From the NCBI GenBank assembly GCA_034231615.1, contig CM067311.1:9859746-9923745 (forward strand): a DNA stretch of 64,000 nt. Reading direction: 5' to 3'. A program made the translations under genes and the position numbers. Source of the DNA: Meghimatium bilineatum. Its lineage: Eukaryota; Mollusca; Gastropoda; Stylommatophora; Philomycidae. This document shows, one piece after another, positions 11,501 to 26,500 of the stretch (position 1 is the first letter of the stretch; each line of letters opens with the position of its first letter). The notes under the pieces were generated by a model, which was given only the letters and a program-made list of their open reading frames with translations, was not told the DNA's origin and ran no database searches.

Positions 11501-14500
11501 GTCACAATTTTGTTCACATGATTTGTGTGGAACATAAAAATATAAGTTTTTGTAATTTAGCTTGATCGAACAAGCTTTTAATTTGGATGTCTTTCAAACT
11601 GATTCATTTGTTTTGCAGTTGTTGAATCCAACAGATGACATGACAATTCGAAATATCATCCTGTGTCTTACAGAGAGAATGAAACGTAAAAGGGAAATGG
11701 CGCTGGATTATGAACGGTCTTGTAAGTATCATGTTTTATATATCTTATTCTGTCTCACCGTTGTCTAATAAGACCAACCACTATCAACAGCAAAAACCGC
11801 TAGTGGACAATGATGACCAGATTTTGGTAATTAGAAAATGGAACAACCATTTACAATACAAAATTAGGTACTTTCCCAGTTAAAGGGTCTACCGTCACAC
11901 TTTTTATAAAATATGCGCAAATCCATAATTTTGTGACGTCACTGACTGCCGATTGAATACTAGATACAAACTGGCTAACGTAATTGTAAGTTTGTTAGAG
12001 ATGTAGAAAGTCTGTTACAGTAAATACAGTAGCGAGGATTGCTGCTGAATCCAATGATATGCGTGTACCCACTTAGAGGGGGTCCTCCCCCCAATGTACA
12101 CATACCTACTGAGAGCTCCATCTATATACCCTGCTCAAATTAATTATCCTGAGCACACCACAAAACACACACACCCCTCACCCCCCACATTGGTAATTAT
12201 AGACAAGGGAAATAATTTGTGGAAAATAAATCGCTTAAATTTCTTTTCTCTTTCTCGAGAACAGGTTTACTCGATATTTTACTCAGATATCATGATGTGA
12301 AAGGGATGATAATTAATTCTAATATACAAACCATCAGAACACTAAAGAAATGTCCATCTTGGTAGTGATCAAGAACTCCTTTACTTTTCAGTTTGTATGC
12401 ATGATAATGTATAATTTTGTCACAAATTCAAACAATTGAAATAGTCTTATTATGAAAAATGTTAACTTCTTACATTTAAAAAAAACTATTGTATCTCATA
12501 TTTTTTTGGGAGGACACTGGAACGGCATCAAAACGGATACTGTCCTGGTAAAACTTAAATCTGGTCATCCTGCTAGTAGACGGCATGCATAGTGAGGCTA
12601 TATATATATAATATTTCCATCCCCTTCCAGTAGGAGACGTTTTCTCAAAGCATTGCACACAGCTGAGAGTTAGAACTTTCTGGGTATGAAATAAAGTTCT
12701 GAAAAACCACCACACTGCACAGAGGATATAAACAAATTATTCCTGGAATCGAAATAAATTTATTTTATTTAGCTCTCACAGTTAGCAGTAATAAAATCTT
12801 TCAAGTACATAATCTCAAAAGGTGTAGAGAATTGGTTTCATTGTTCTCTGGTTTCCCGTTTGTATTCTTCCCCTTTCAGAAAAGCAGCACTCCATCTGCG
12901 AAGAGCATCACTCATAGAATTTTACTCAGTGGCTTCTAGCGATAATTCCTAAGGGTCTCAGAAAAAAATAACTTCTTAAACAAGATGTCATGACCCGAAC
13001 TCGGACCATGATCATTTGCGCACAAGGCACATGACATAACCACTACATCAGGGAGCTTTCCTCTACAGAATCTAATAAAAACTTTGAAAAAAATTACCAG
13101 GTTTTCTTGTGTATTGTACATAATAAGTTAAAGAAGCTAATAAGTCAGCTACATAATAACCAGACTGCGAGGGAGAGGAGATAGTTACTGCCCTCATATA
13201 GCAGAGCCATTGAAATGTGAGGTCGCAAACATCTCACACCTCTACATCATTAATAAATGTTATGTGTAAACTTTACTACATAATAAGTAGAGATGGCTAG
13301 CAAAAATTGGAAGTGACTGTCAACAACAGATGGAAGATTTAGAATCATTTCTAGAAATGAAGTTCATCAGCAAAAGCTTCATAAATATGGAATGAAATTC
13401 AACTCATCCATGCATCCAAAGACTGCAATCTACAGGCTTGGAAGAAAAGAACAATCAATCATTTTTATATTGAGAACAGGTCACAACAGACTCAAACAAC
13501 ACATATACAGGAAGTTGTTGACATTCTCTATAAAACACAGAACATATATCTACTGCACCACACCACAAGAAAAAACTATGGCCATCTGAAACAGTTCTAA
13601 CAGACAAGCTCTACGGCCCTGTCTTAGGGCTGGTGACCACATTACAGTTATTGATGAAATCTATATCAGCATCTGGCTTTGACTGGAGAATGAGGAAAAA
13701 GTAGAGTTGTCCAAATAAAATGGAGCATACATACAGGGTCAGTGACCCAGAAGTCATGCTGAATTCTGATGTGTTTGGTCGAAAGCCACAGATATCACAG
13801 CTAAGCTGTAAACTATGGCACAACACATTCCGTTCTCTGGACTATATCCTGCTAATCTGTAGGAGTTTGAGAATGAATGCAGAAGATATAATTATAAATG
13901 TTGAATTTTGTATGTCTTGACGTCCCACAGTTATGGGTCAAATGCATGTGTTGTCTCAATTTATTACCTTTTGTCTTCTATCAAATAATCCCCATGCATG
14001 ATGAAGCTGTACAGGACAGTGGACATTACCTATATCCTTCTGTGACACCACTAGGTAGCGGAGAATGTAAGAATTACCATCACTGCAGGTGGGTCAACAA
14101 AGTTGACGGACAAATGATGAACTAGTTGACCCAGGGGTATATGTTATACTCCTGGCAGAACATGATGATGCTGGGATACTGTCACAATGGAATGCCTCCA
14201 ATCAGGGACTAAACATGCGTCCATAAACCCCCTAATATGAGCTCAGGTTTCACCTCGGTTGCTGTTCTCACCTGAGAATCTGTTTTTTACTGAAAGTCTA
14301 TGAGCTGTCAAGAGCTTCTTGCTCAAAGCTACAAGGACTACTTTAACATCTTAAGTTTGTATCATCTATTGTCCAGCATATTTACAAAGACATTATCTGT
14401 TATATATTTTTTTCAAGGTTCATCTTTTCGTGCTAAATTGGTAGATTTTGAACAAAGTTATACACATGCTAGAACCAGACTCTTAGAGCTGGAAGAGAAG

Positions 14501-17500
14501 TCAGCATTGAAAGAGAAGGATGCAGCTCGGCTTGACACTAAGAACAAAAACTTGGAGAGGAAACTGGAAGAGATGAGTAAGCAACTGAAAGACTTGGAAA
14601 AAGAGAACCAGTTATTGAGCCTTCAGGTTAGTCAGATGTGTGGATGATTGTGTAATATTTGTGATAGTAGTGGTGTCACTTCATAGTCAGATGTGTGGAT
14701 GATTATGTCATGTGTGATAGTGGTGGTGTCACTTCATAGGTGTCTACTCAGGGGGTGACACTTGGCAAGGAGAGCAATTTTTTTTATGACTCCCTATTCT
14801 TTCCCGTAAGCATTTGCTAATTTTTGTCAAACTGTAGAACAAGGATTTTATACATGCATATCTGTCTGTTGGTGGAGTGCATGGCTGTGTGGTTAGAACG
14901 CCGTCCTCAGACCCCTGAGGTCCCGGGTTCAATCCACGGTTGGGACAGATTTTTTTTCTTTCTGGGGTACAATCAAAATCCTTCCTCTATGTGTCTACCA
15001 TGGCACAGCGGCCTTTATTTCCACAGCCCATAGAAAACCTCCCTGCACTCCTTCACAGGAAAACATGCAGTAATGAAAGTGTTTTTTTAAATATATATCT
15101 GTCTGTGGACGCCTGCAGTATTTTAATGTTTTGTTTGTTATCCACTTTGTGTAGAGAATGATTGTCTGTTCATTCAAACCAAATATTTAGTATGTGATAC
15201 TAAAATAACAACTGACTTTGAAAATGTTTCTACAGTGGTTTTCGTAATGCTAAGTTTTGTGTTGTGGATACGTTGCTTGGATACGTAGACAATGATTGAG
15301 TAATACTAATGTGTATACAACATTATTTTATGTATCTGTTCTTCGACAAATAATTGTAAACAAATCTAGTAGTTTTATTCATAGCCTATCACCATGAATT
15401 ATAAGTTATTGACAATGTTTCCAATAATGCAAGAAACAAACAGGTGTGGTTGGGGTTTCGTGGCCTACAAAAATGGCAAGAAATTAGCTGAGAAGTCAGC
15501 TGCCTACCCCATTATAATGTCAAGTATGAGAATGGAAATAGAAACAGTGACAGCAGCTCTCACTTGGCTGGTGATGCAACCTCCAACAGACTCAGTGATT
15601 CTATCAGACTCTCAAAGTATGCTGTGCAAGATAGGAAAGTGTATGATCAGAACTGAATGGGTCACTTTTCTCGACAATGCGCAGAGCATTACATGGATTT
15701 ACTGTCCTGGTCATGCTGGGGTCAGGGGAAACGAAAGAGCCGATGTGTTGGCTGGTAAAGCTTTGGTGAGCGGCACTGAGATAAGAAGAGACAGGATTGA
15801 ATCGATAAGGGCAGTCATGGATACCATACGAGAAGATGAGGAGGAAGTCAAACGTAACAATGTACATATTCAGAGGATGGTAGAAATGGGAGTGACTAGA
15901 GGTGATGGGAGAAAGTGCTTCCTCTCCGGAAAGATCAGAACATGTAAACAGCAACTGACTGGGAGCTTATACACTTTTAGATGGCTGACGGAACGGCAAG
16001 TGGAGCATATATGGGAATGCCCCCAGTGCTGTAACACTTGTTCCTAATCAAGAATCAAGAAATGGCAATGTTATGATAATTGTGATTGCTTTTTTATTAT
16101 TATTAAATGCAGTGATATTATTAAGTAGATTTTAAATAATTTGTTATGAAATGCATTTTGAAATATTAATAAGCTTGATATTTCTTGAATAATTTGCATC
16201 CTATAATTTGTGCTGTACACAAAACAAAAAACCATTGAAAAATATATCATCTACACTTTATCAACTTTTCTAAGGTAACCCATGGAGATACATTGTCAAA
16301 TCTGGTATTAATTTCGGATCACATAACAGATATAAAATATTTGACACTGGAATACCTCTTTTATGCATACAGTTTCAACAAGTTTCCCTCTTTAACCACA
16401 CTTTTCAACAAGTTTCCCTCTTTAACCACACTTTTCAACAAGTTTCCCTCTTTAACCACACTTTTCAACAAGTTTCCCTCTTTAACCACACTTTTCAACA
16501 AGTTTCCCTCTTTAACCACACTTTTCAACAAGTTTCCCTCTTTAACCACACTTTTCAACAAGTTTCCCTCTTTAACCACACTTTTCAACAAGTTTCCCTC
16601 TTTAACCACACTTTTCAACAAGTTTCCCTCTTTAACCACACTTTTCAACAAGTTTCCCTCTTTGCAAAGCTTTAACCACACTTTTAAAAATTCCCGATTA
16701 TATGTATTCTTTATACTGTATAAACGAAGTTATGTTATTTCTACATCAATATTTCGTTGGTCTGGACCCAGTTGTTATAACAGGATTTGACTATAACAAT
16801 TTTGGATAACAATATCAGTGGATGAGAGCGGAGCTATTTATTTAAAATATCTACAACAGAGCGGAGCTATTTATTTATGATGGTTGTATGGGTATTTCCT
16901 TTGGCTATAATTATCCATCGTGGGTGAAAATAGAGATATTTATTTAGGTGGGTTGTATGGGTGGGGGCTCTCAGTGTGTGGTGCGCACATCTGTACATCC
17001 GGCAACAGTCCTTGTGACTAACAAATGTACTACATTTTTATCGGTTGCTGGTAAGCTAAATAAACTTATGATTATGTTAGCCATGTTGTATTAGTCAGCA
17101 GTCAGTGACATCACATAATTACACAAAATTTGTGATAACCGCAGATTTGATAAAACATTGAAAGGTAGGTCCATTATACAAATATGAATCAAAAATGAAG
17201 TTCAACCATGAATTATGATCAGAATGTAGATATTCACTTTATTGTAGATATTTTAATTGTGGAGTATTCATTGGTGAAACAAGACATTGAAATGCTAGTT
17301 CTCTATAATGTATTGGATAAATTTAGCAGAAAAGTTACCTATTTCATTCTTGAGGTTCTTTATAATAAGATAATTAACTTACTAATGTTTTGGGTGCAGG
17401 TCCAAGATAAAGCATGGAAGATTCAGGTTGAAAGAAACTCCAAAGAAAAATTGAAAAGTGATTTCCAAAATAGACTTCAAATGAACAATCATGCATGGGA

Positions 17501-20500
17501 GAAAAATTTGGTAAGTTTGAAATGTTATCAAAAAGTAAATTTTAAAATGATAAACTATGGCACAAGCATGGTTTGGACATGTATGCAGGCACGATACCTT
17601 GTCAAAAACAATAATGCAGGGAACTGTCGAAGGCGGAAGAAGCAGAGGAGGGAAAATAAAGGCATGGACAGACAACATCAAGGAATGGACAGGACAAGAT
17701 ATTTCCACACTCATCCGCATCGCTGAGGATAGAATTCGCTGGAGGACTCTGTATGCTGAAGCATCCAATGTGGTACCCCTACGACCCTGAAGGGTTACGG
17801 GTTCATTGATTGATGACACAAGGCATTCTATTCTCTGAGCTGCAACCTCTTAATCTGCAAGTGTTTGAATGAATACAGAAGAAGAATCAGAGGAAGAAGT
17901 TAAAAATCATTGTCTTTTGGACGGGTCATTTCACTAAATACATTTTGACCTGTCAGCTCATCCGTTCAGTCAGATTTCCCTGGTGTTGTTACTGAGAATC
18001 TGTCTGACAGTTGTCATAATGCAGGATCTTTATATTCGATTAATTGCAGCCACATTTTATACAGATATTGTAAATCTATTTAACTGAAAGTAGTTTAACC
18101 ACAACAATAATTGTGTTTGTAAAAACCATACTTATGATACATTTAATACATATTCATTAAAACGATGTTCAATGCTTGTTAATTATTCAGGTGAAAGCCA
18201 GACGTCAGTTTGAAATAGAGGCGGAGAACCAGATTGATGAACGTGACAGGAAATTGGAGATGCTGCGGGACATTGTAAATGAGAATGAAAGTGCCACACC
18301 CCGTTTAAGAACCAGAGCAACACCTCTACCTTTGCCGAAGCCACGAACATACACCACACCTGCTGCCTTACCTAGTGCAAGGTTGTCATTTTGCTGTTTG
18401 TTTCTTGCTAATTTATGTTTATGTATTTATGACTTCCTGGTCTGTTGCAACTCTGTGTATCATCATCATCAGGTGCCATGCCGGCTGGCGTAAACGATCA
18501 TTGATCTCCGCAGCTTTCTATCTCCAGTATTATGTATCAGGATCGTTGTTTCCCTGCAGTGCCAGGTTGTTATACTATCCAATATTTTCTCACATTGTCA
18601 CCCTCTGTCGTCTTCAATTTTGCCTGTTGTGACTATGTTTTTTCCAAAACCTCCTTCTCATAACATGGCCAATATATGAAGATTGTCTTTTTCTTATTTT
18701 ATTGATTACTCTGTTTATGCACACTATTTCCTCATTTGAATTATGAATGCCTCTAAGATCTCATTATAAGTTGCTAGGCGATTTGGTGCCGTTGAATGGA
18801 CTGGTTCAATTCCCGTTAGTCTCAAGAATTTTTATTTTATCCTCTGGCTTCCTACTTGAATTTATTTGTATAAGATCTCATCATAGTGGTTTCTGAGCAT
18901 CATACTACCTATATTGTTTACTGATATCTTCACATATATGCTGATGTGATTCCAACTGTATTGCATCTACTGCAATTTATGTACCGTTAAATTCCGTGTA
19001 TAACCCGAGAATGTTTGGACAAAAAATAGAGATGACTTCATACTCCTTGGCTTATTTTCGAGAGTAAGATCAAATTTAAAAATATTACGTCCAAATCACA
19101 GTAAAAAAGGAGAAAAACACTTTAAAAAAAATTACAGTCACATGTCCCGATATATTAAGCCAGGATAAAATTATTAGGGCTCACCAGCCATCTAGAGCGT
19201 ACTTACCATAATACTAGGCCTCTAATTACATTAATTTCTATATATCATACAATATTTCCTTCAAAATCTCCGATATTTCTTGATAAAAACTCACTTACTA
19301 GGTCTATATCGTTATTTCCGACACGCCACCATTTTTTTTAGCAAAATTTCCTAGAAACGCTATTTTTAGCAATGGGTATTACCGTTTTTTTTTACCGTTT
19401 ATAGTACATATATTTCTATCATAAAGGTTTCAATTGATCATCGAAATTGGTCAGAAAAGTATACCAGTATCTGATGTTATTTATTGACCAATATACGGTA
19501 ATGGTCTGTGGAAAAAACAAATGAAATACCATAGCCTAAGCTGATGGGTAGCCTAGTCTTGTTTGTGTAGGGAAACACTAACTACCAGTAATCTAAACAC
19601 TGTCACACACTTTCTTGTTGCGGTAAAGCAAATGTTACAACAGTTACTGACCGTCTACTAGGCTATAAGACCTGTGTACGGAAAATTTAAAACAACACCT
19701 CAAAGGCAGATTTTGAGTATTTCCGTGCATGTCGCTGGTCGGTCTTGCCATTTTTTAACATGGGACTCCAAGTATATAAATATTGACCAAGACAATAATC
19801 AGAAACATAGAATGAAGTCCTAATTAATTCTGTACAGAGGTCTTACTCTTCATACTACAGTCTTGCACAAACACTCACATTTTTGACATCCAAAACCTTG
19901 CCGCTTAGGCAGTGTTGGAGGGATGGGAATGGGAGAGAAATCAATAGTGAAACTGTCTGAGCTGTGCCTCAGTTTATATTACCGTATAAGGTAAACATAC
20001 AGGTCACACAAAGTTCAAACTCTTCTGTATCTTTTAAAAACAAACGTGATCTGGCATGTTTTTGTCTGGCCATTCATCCATTCATCTTCCCGTTTCCCGC
20101 TTACACTTACGGGAATAAAATCACAATAACAATAAAAATGTATGAACTGAAGCTAAACTACTTGTGCAGTATTCTTGGCTAGCTAAGTCAGTCTTATATT
20201 CTGTTAATTAGTCCAGCCCACTGAGGCCGCAGATGGACTACTGGCCCTACCCATTTCAATCGGCTCAACCAATCCACGTTTCCCTCACATTATGTGATGC
20301 CATTCAGATAAGTGACTAAATGCAATCTTTCTTTATAGAAGATTTGAAACGAGGTTCCAAATCACAACACATCATAGGCATTTTGTAGTAAAATTGCGCC
20401 ATAATTGATTCCCTCCCCCAACCACTGTACATTTAGTGGAAGACGAGATCAATTTCACAATCCTCTGTTATGTTTATTTTATTACCGTATTCTCCCCACA

Positions 20501-23500
20501 TGGTAAACATAACCAGTAACAAAGTTCAAACTCTTCTGTATCTTATAAAAACAAACGTGATCTTGCTGTCTTGCCTTTCATCATTTCCCACTTACATGTC
20601 ACTGTCAGAAGCCGGTGACATAATAGTTACGTAGTAATTACTATTCACTAGCGCTGTTCCGCGTCATAACGCCCAGACACCCAACACAGACAATTCATTC
20701 AGGAAAAACTTTGTTCCCCAAAGTCTCACCACCTCATAAACCGTCTATAGTCATGGATAGGGAAGTCAGCCTACTGGGTATTCATTATTTTCGGATATAT
20801 TGATCCAGAATACAGTAGCCACCGGGGTTTCATTCCTTGATTCATTCAAGTTATGTGAGTGAAGCAAATGAAAGGAATGCCATTTTCTGAGAGTTGCAAA
20901 AGTTTGTGTTAATTTCCATTTAGCATGTCGGTTCTTTCTTATGATGATGAAGTTCATTATTGCCGGCATTGGGGATGTCGGTCTATAGTCGGACCTTCCA
21001 TTTTCTCCACTTTTGGGAAGTGATAATTAGGTTCTCGGCCTACAATCGGATGGGTTTATATTCAGAATTTAACGGTATGTTTAATGTTTAGCATACAAAT
21101 ATTTTAGTCCTTTCATTTTACCTTTCAATTTTTACCCCTATCTTGGCAGGTTTTTAAAATCTCAGATTTCAACAAACAAAGAATACCATGGTATTCTTTC
21201 TATTCCACATCAACTTTTCACAAAATACTATTTGAAATTTATTCCAAGTCATTTGTTCACATAGTGCCACAAAATTTTATTCCAAATAATTTTATCACAA
21301 AGTAATATTAAAATATATTGTATTTTTCTGCACAAAGTACATATTATTCCAAATAATTGTATCACAAATTAATAAATAATGTATTGTTTTTTCTCTCCAC
21401 AAAATATATATTGTTTCACTTCATTTTATCACAAGTAGTAATGTATTGTTTTTTTCTCCACTAAATACATATTATTTCAAATTTTTCAAAATCATGCTTG
21501 TTTCCTCAACCCTATAACATAATTTTTATATCTTGTTTAAAATATCGTAACTGGCAAGGATAAGATAATATTATGAATATTTCATTACTGTTTTACAGAT
21601 CCGAGTCAGATATGACATCGCTTGGGTCCAGCACAATCGCTTCATCAGCCAGAGCAGCAGCGGCCCGTGCTGGAAGTACAAAAGTTCCACCTCGAAGCAC
21701 AGTTAAAATTCCTTCTGCAAAGTCTATCACTAATCTTGATTTAGCTGGAGTTACCCCCTCGATTAATAAATCGGTAATATGTTTTGTATGTGTAATTATT
21801 TATTTTGAGTCATGACAGCAGATTATCATCATAACACCTAACCCATAGGTGTGTCCCAGATCCTCGCTCATCTAAATAAATCCATCAGGGTGTGACAGTT
21901 AACCTTTAGGGCCCTGAATTAAAAATTAAGAAACATCCCCTTGGGCCTGAATTATTTTTTGGAAAATTTGTGTTATTGATGGTGTGTGTTTTGAAAACGT
22001 GATAACTTTTTTTGTTTTAAAAGATATCAAAATAATTTTTGCATATCTAAATAAAGGAGTGAATAGTGAATATAGTCATGTTTTTTTTTTGTTGTATGTA
22101 TGATATGAAAGTTGTGAAGTTGAAAATTCGGGGGGAAAATCACAAAACGCCATTTTCAAATCGCACATATAACTTCTTGATGACCCTAATACTTGAGCAA
22201 TGCGTGGAATCATTGATACAATCCTCATAAATACCTATACTTATTGTATATATATTGTTTTATATCAAAACTAGTATAATATGAACTAAAAAAACGAATA
22301 AAACGTGAAGAAATCGCATAAAACGTCCGCCCGGTAAACACTAGGTCTATCCCGACACGCAGCGTAATTATTGTCTATGCACTCACGTGGCACCCCTGAT
22401 ACATATTATTTTTGTGTTTTTGAACGACTACACAAACATTCTTATCAAATAACAACATATTAAACACAAAAAACAACAATTAAAACATGTAATGTATAAG
22501 AAATCGCATATAACGTCCGTCCGATAAACACTAGGTCTAGCCCGACACGCAGCGTAATTATTGTCTAAGCACACACGTGGCACCCCTGATACATATTATT
22601 ATAGTGTTTTTGAACGACTACACAAACATTCTTATCAAATAACAACATATTAAACATAAAAAACAACAATTAAAACATGTATTTACGATCACTTAGCCAT
22701 GCCACGCGGTACTCAATTTGATAGTAAAATATGGCTAAAAAATGGCCAGCGTCGTTCCAGAAATTCGCTGACAAAACCAGCCGGTTTTCTCTCTTCTTGC
22801 AGTCGTAATGAGTAAAGGAACTTGACCTTTAAACTGCGACGTATTCCTAGCTTCGTTTGCCGTGTTTTATACGTCACGGGATCATTACTTTGTGAAGTTC
22901 CGTACTCGGGAATCGGGCGATATCTTATGTAGCGGGATTGCGCCTGCAGGCACAATGGAGCTGTTCTCATAGGCGCATTATTGCGACCGCAGAGTCGTAA
23001 AGGTTAAAGTTTGTTGCTGATTTATAAGTCTCTTCACTATGCCTATTATGTTCCTCTTTTTGGGTTGTTTTGATCTTTACATTGTTCATTTTTCACAACC
23101 ATGTTCCATCATTGATACTAAAATTATCACTGTCATGTTCCATCATTGATACTACAATTATCACTGTCATGTTCCATCATTGATACTACAATTATCACTG
23201 TCATGTTCCAACATAAATTTTGATGAATGTTTTTTTGGATACTTGATAGAAGTAATAGTAACTGAAATATGTTAGAATACTAGTTGTCTTCACTTTGTAA
23301 TTACAAGTTGTATGTCTGATAAGGTTTAGTTTGTAATTGCAAGTTGTATGTGTGATAAGGTTTAGTTTGTAATTGCAAGTTGTATGTGTGATAAGGTTTA
23401 GTTTGTAATTGCAAGTTGTATGTGTGATAAGGTTTAGTTTGTAATTGCAAGTTGTACGTGTGATAAAGTTTAGTTTGTAATTGCAAGTTGTATGTGTGAT

Positions 23501-26500
23501 AAGGTTTAGTTTATAATTGCAAGTTGTACATGTGTTAAGGTTTAGTTTGTAATTGCAAGTTGTATGTGTGATAAGGTTTAGTTTATAATTGCAAGTAGTA
23601 CATGTGATACAGTTTAGTTTGTAATTGCAAGTTGTATGTGTGATAAGGTTTAGTTTGTAATTGCAAGTTGTACGTGTGATAAGGTTTAGTTTATAATTGC
23701 AAGTTGTACGTGTGATAAGGTTAATTTATAATTGCAAGTTGTACGTGTGATAAAGTTTAGTTTGTTGCTGTCGATATCCTATTGCTGCCAGTTAGTTCTA
23801 CTATTAGCAGACCAATGCCATTCTTAAAAAAGTGCAGATCTTTTGATGTTGACTTAGCGATCCATACAGTGAGTTGGTGAATGTTAAGGGTGTCTTTAAT
23901 AGTTTTTTTTCCCGTAGAGTTGAGAGGGAAGGGCAGTCAATAAAGAGGTGTTCGTCTATTTCATTGAGATGAGAGCAGTATCTACACTTGAGTAGTTACT
24001 GGGGTCTGTTGAGGGTTAAATGGCTATTGACTCTAGCATGTCCTGTTTAACAATGAAATATAAGGGATTGGTTTCTCCATCAGAGTTTGTGTTTTAATTA
24101 TTCTTTGGTCATGTCATTTCACTAAATACATTTTGACCAGTGAGCCTAACATATTTCCCTGTTGTTGATTCTGAGAATCTGTTAAAACTTCTCATACATC
24201 AAGACGACTTTGGTTACATACTAAAGCCTTTGTGCATCATTTAGTTGACATTCATAAAAATATTATCTTGGATAAAGGTGGTATTTGTTTCGATATAGTT
24301 CTTCTGCATTCAGCATATGCAGTCATATTGTGTCAGGCTTGCCATCATGGCCATGTCCACTCTTCTCCAAGTCAGAGCAGGTGCCCCAAAGCTTTTGCCT
24401 CAAATTTGTATCCTCTGGCCAGGTCCACTGTCTCTGCTCTTTGTATATTGGACAGTCCTGTATTATGTATTCAAAAGTCTGGGTTCCGGATCCACATGAA
24501 TATTCATCTGTGTATGAAACTCTCAATCGGTAAAGAAAACCCAACAGTCCACAGTGGCCTGTTCTAAGGCAAAACAGTGTCATCTGTTGGTATCTTTCGA
24601 GGTAATATATTGCATTGGGTTTGTTTTCTACTTCCATTTGTTCTTTGACTTGTATGTGTTATGGATTATTGTTTTTGCTTGTCTGTGTTCCATTTCTCTA
24701 CCTGTTCTTGATAGAGCATCCGCTTTCTAATTTACCAATTCCATAGTGTGCTCGTAGCCATTGAACGGCAATAGCTGATGATTTTTGGATGTTTCTGAGC
24801 TCATGTCTGATGTTGTGCAGAAAACTTTTATTTCTGTTGCTCATCGATAAAGTTATCTTCTCTTATAATTTATTTCATCTATATAAACATCTGTCAATCC
24901 ACCAATTGCTTTGCTACATTTTTCTCAATCTTCTGCTAGTAAGCAGGGCATGCTCCATAGAACATAATTCATTGTCATGGTGTTTTTTTTTTTAAAGCTT
25001 GGCTATATCTGCACCTTTTAGGACTGACATCCAACTAAAGCAGATCTTTTGGGTCACTTTGATCTCTGAAATGGGGCCGATAATTCTAACCCCAAATCTC
25101 ATTAGTTACCTCTTATGACATTCATGCTAGGTCAGAGTGTTGCTGTTCTTTGCTGCCTTTTTTGGCCCTTCTAGAATACACATACTGTTACATTGTTCAC
25201 TGTTTTTTTTAGTGATGTACAGATCATTTTGTTTTTGCTTTATCGTTAAGTGTGTCAGATTTTTATTGTTGTCAATCTGATAGTTTATAGTTGCAACTTT
25301 TTTATTCAGGGTCCGGTTACTTACTATTTTAAATATCTTTTATGGGGTATAGTGCTTCACATCTGATTTATCATCCCTGATTTAGTCGCAAGTTCTTCAC
25401 ACTTCATTCATCTTTCATAATTGAATGAAACTCTCAGTCGAAAACAGATGTATTAGCAGACCAATGAGTGCTAATAAAACGACAACACAGCGTATTTCCA
25501 TTTTCTGACTACACCCTGCAGGAAATCTAGTGTGACCAATCTCCTGCTACATGAAAGAACCAGCAAAAGTTTGAGAATGAACGCCGAAGAAGAAGAAAAA
25601 GAATGAAACTCGTCATCGTCATTGAATGCTGTGCCGACTTTGCAGATTATAGATCTCCACAGTGCTCTATTTCTAGTATACTATATGTGGATCGTTGTGG
25701 ACTCATTGCCATATCATGGTATTAAACTAATATTTGATCACGCTGTCATCCTCAACTTTCTTACTTGTAATTACGTTCTCCAAACCACCCTACCTAATAA
25801 CATGTTAAAAAAAAATAAACATTGTTTTATTCTGATACTCTGTCTCTTATTTATCTCAATAAAACTACAAACAGTTAAATTTCTTTTGTAGTTAACGTGT
25901 AACTTTTAAAAGTCCATTCTAATTTTAACCTAAAATGTTCTTTCCATCTGATTTGTTAGAGACAGCCTGTAATGAATCATCGCAACCATCGTCGTTCAAA
26001 GTCCTCAGGAAGTGTTGATACTTGGCTAGAGCATAAACCAAATGACTGCATTGAAACAAGTAGGCTCCTCTTGTTGCACATTACCATATTTCTCCGTTGG
26101 TATTTATGTTTAGTACTAAATGTCATTGCTCGTATTTGGTCATGTCTATGTTTCTAGCTAAACCTGCAGCCACCCGCCGGCGGTGTATGTCATATTCTAA
26201 TTTTTCTAGCTAAACCTGCAGCCACCCGCCGGTGGTGTATGTCATATTCTAATTCGCCATTTGTTGTCAAGATGTTTTAAATTATTTTTTTTCTGTTGTT
26301 TTTTTTATTTATTAATATATGTATATATATGTTCTTACAGACAAAGTTCTTCGATTGAAACGTCAACAGCTTTTGTCCTTATTCATTTTATTATTGTTTT
26401 TATAATATTTCTTCAGTAGTGGTAGGTATTTGTAGCACAAATTCCTTATTATAAAATTAGTAATTATTCATGGTTATTATATAACATATGATCATGCAGG

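Larger units (their letters stand above)
10433..11618 (+). other. KIF23 intron
   Basis: Contains a short tRNA-headed SINE (10700-10830) and an AT-rich tandem repeat (10838-10990). The rest is AT-rich with no recognisable element. Confidence 0.75.
11722..14417 (+). other. KIF23 intron
   Basis: Holds a dispersed repeat (11880-12030), a SINE (12838-13050) and an RNase H-type LINE end (13270-13890). 12060-12600 shows only low-complexity AC- and AT-rich sequence. Confidence 0.75.
14627..17399 (+). other. KIF23 intron
   Basis: Contains a SINE, a LINE RNase H fragment and a MITE with an internal minisatellite, all listed. 14627-14745 is a short tandem duplication (about 50 bp, two copies) of sequence around the donor site; 16800-16960 repeats GAGCGGAGCTATTTATTTA twice. 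Confidence 0.75.
18382..21598 (+). other. KIF23 intron
   Basis: Mostly an antisense LINE end (18455-18740), a short SINE and one 2.1-kb inverted-repeat transposon (18984-21075). 21080-21590 is AT-rich with three or four loosely repeated TCACAAA...TATTGTTTTT segments. Confidence 0.75.
21774..25959 (+). other. KIF23 intron, 4.2 kb
   Basis: Contains a TTAA-flanked element, two minisatellites, two antisense LINE C-termini, a TSD-flanked retroposon end and an antisense LINE end. 24800-25400 shows nothing I recognise. Confidence 0.8.

Noticed and set aside
14880-14945. Possible tRNA gene
   Set aside because: A- and B-box present, but no complete cloverleaf, and the head is fused to a dispersed body found elsewhere; a SINE. 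The same reasoning rejects 2745-2830, 12975-13048, 26740-26811, 43245-43312 and 54480-54550.
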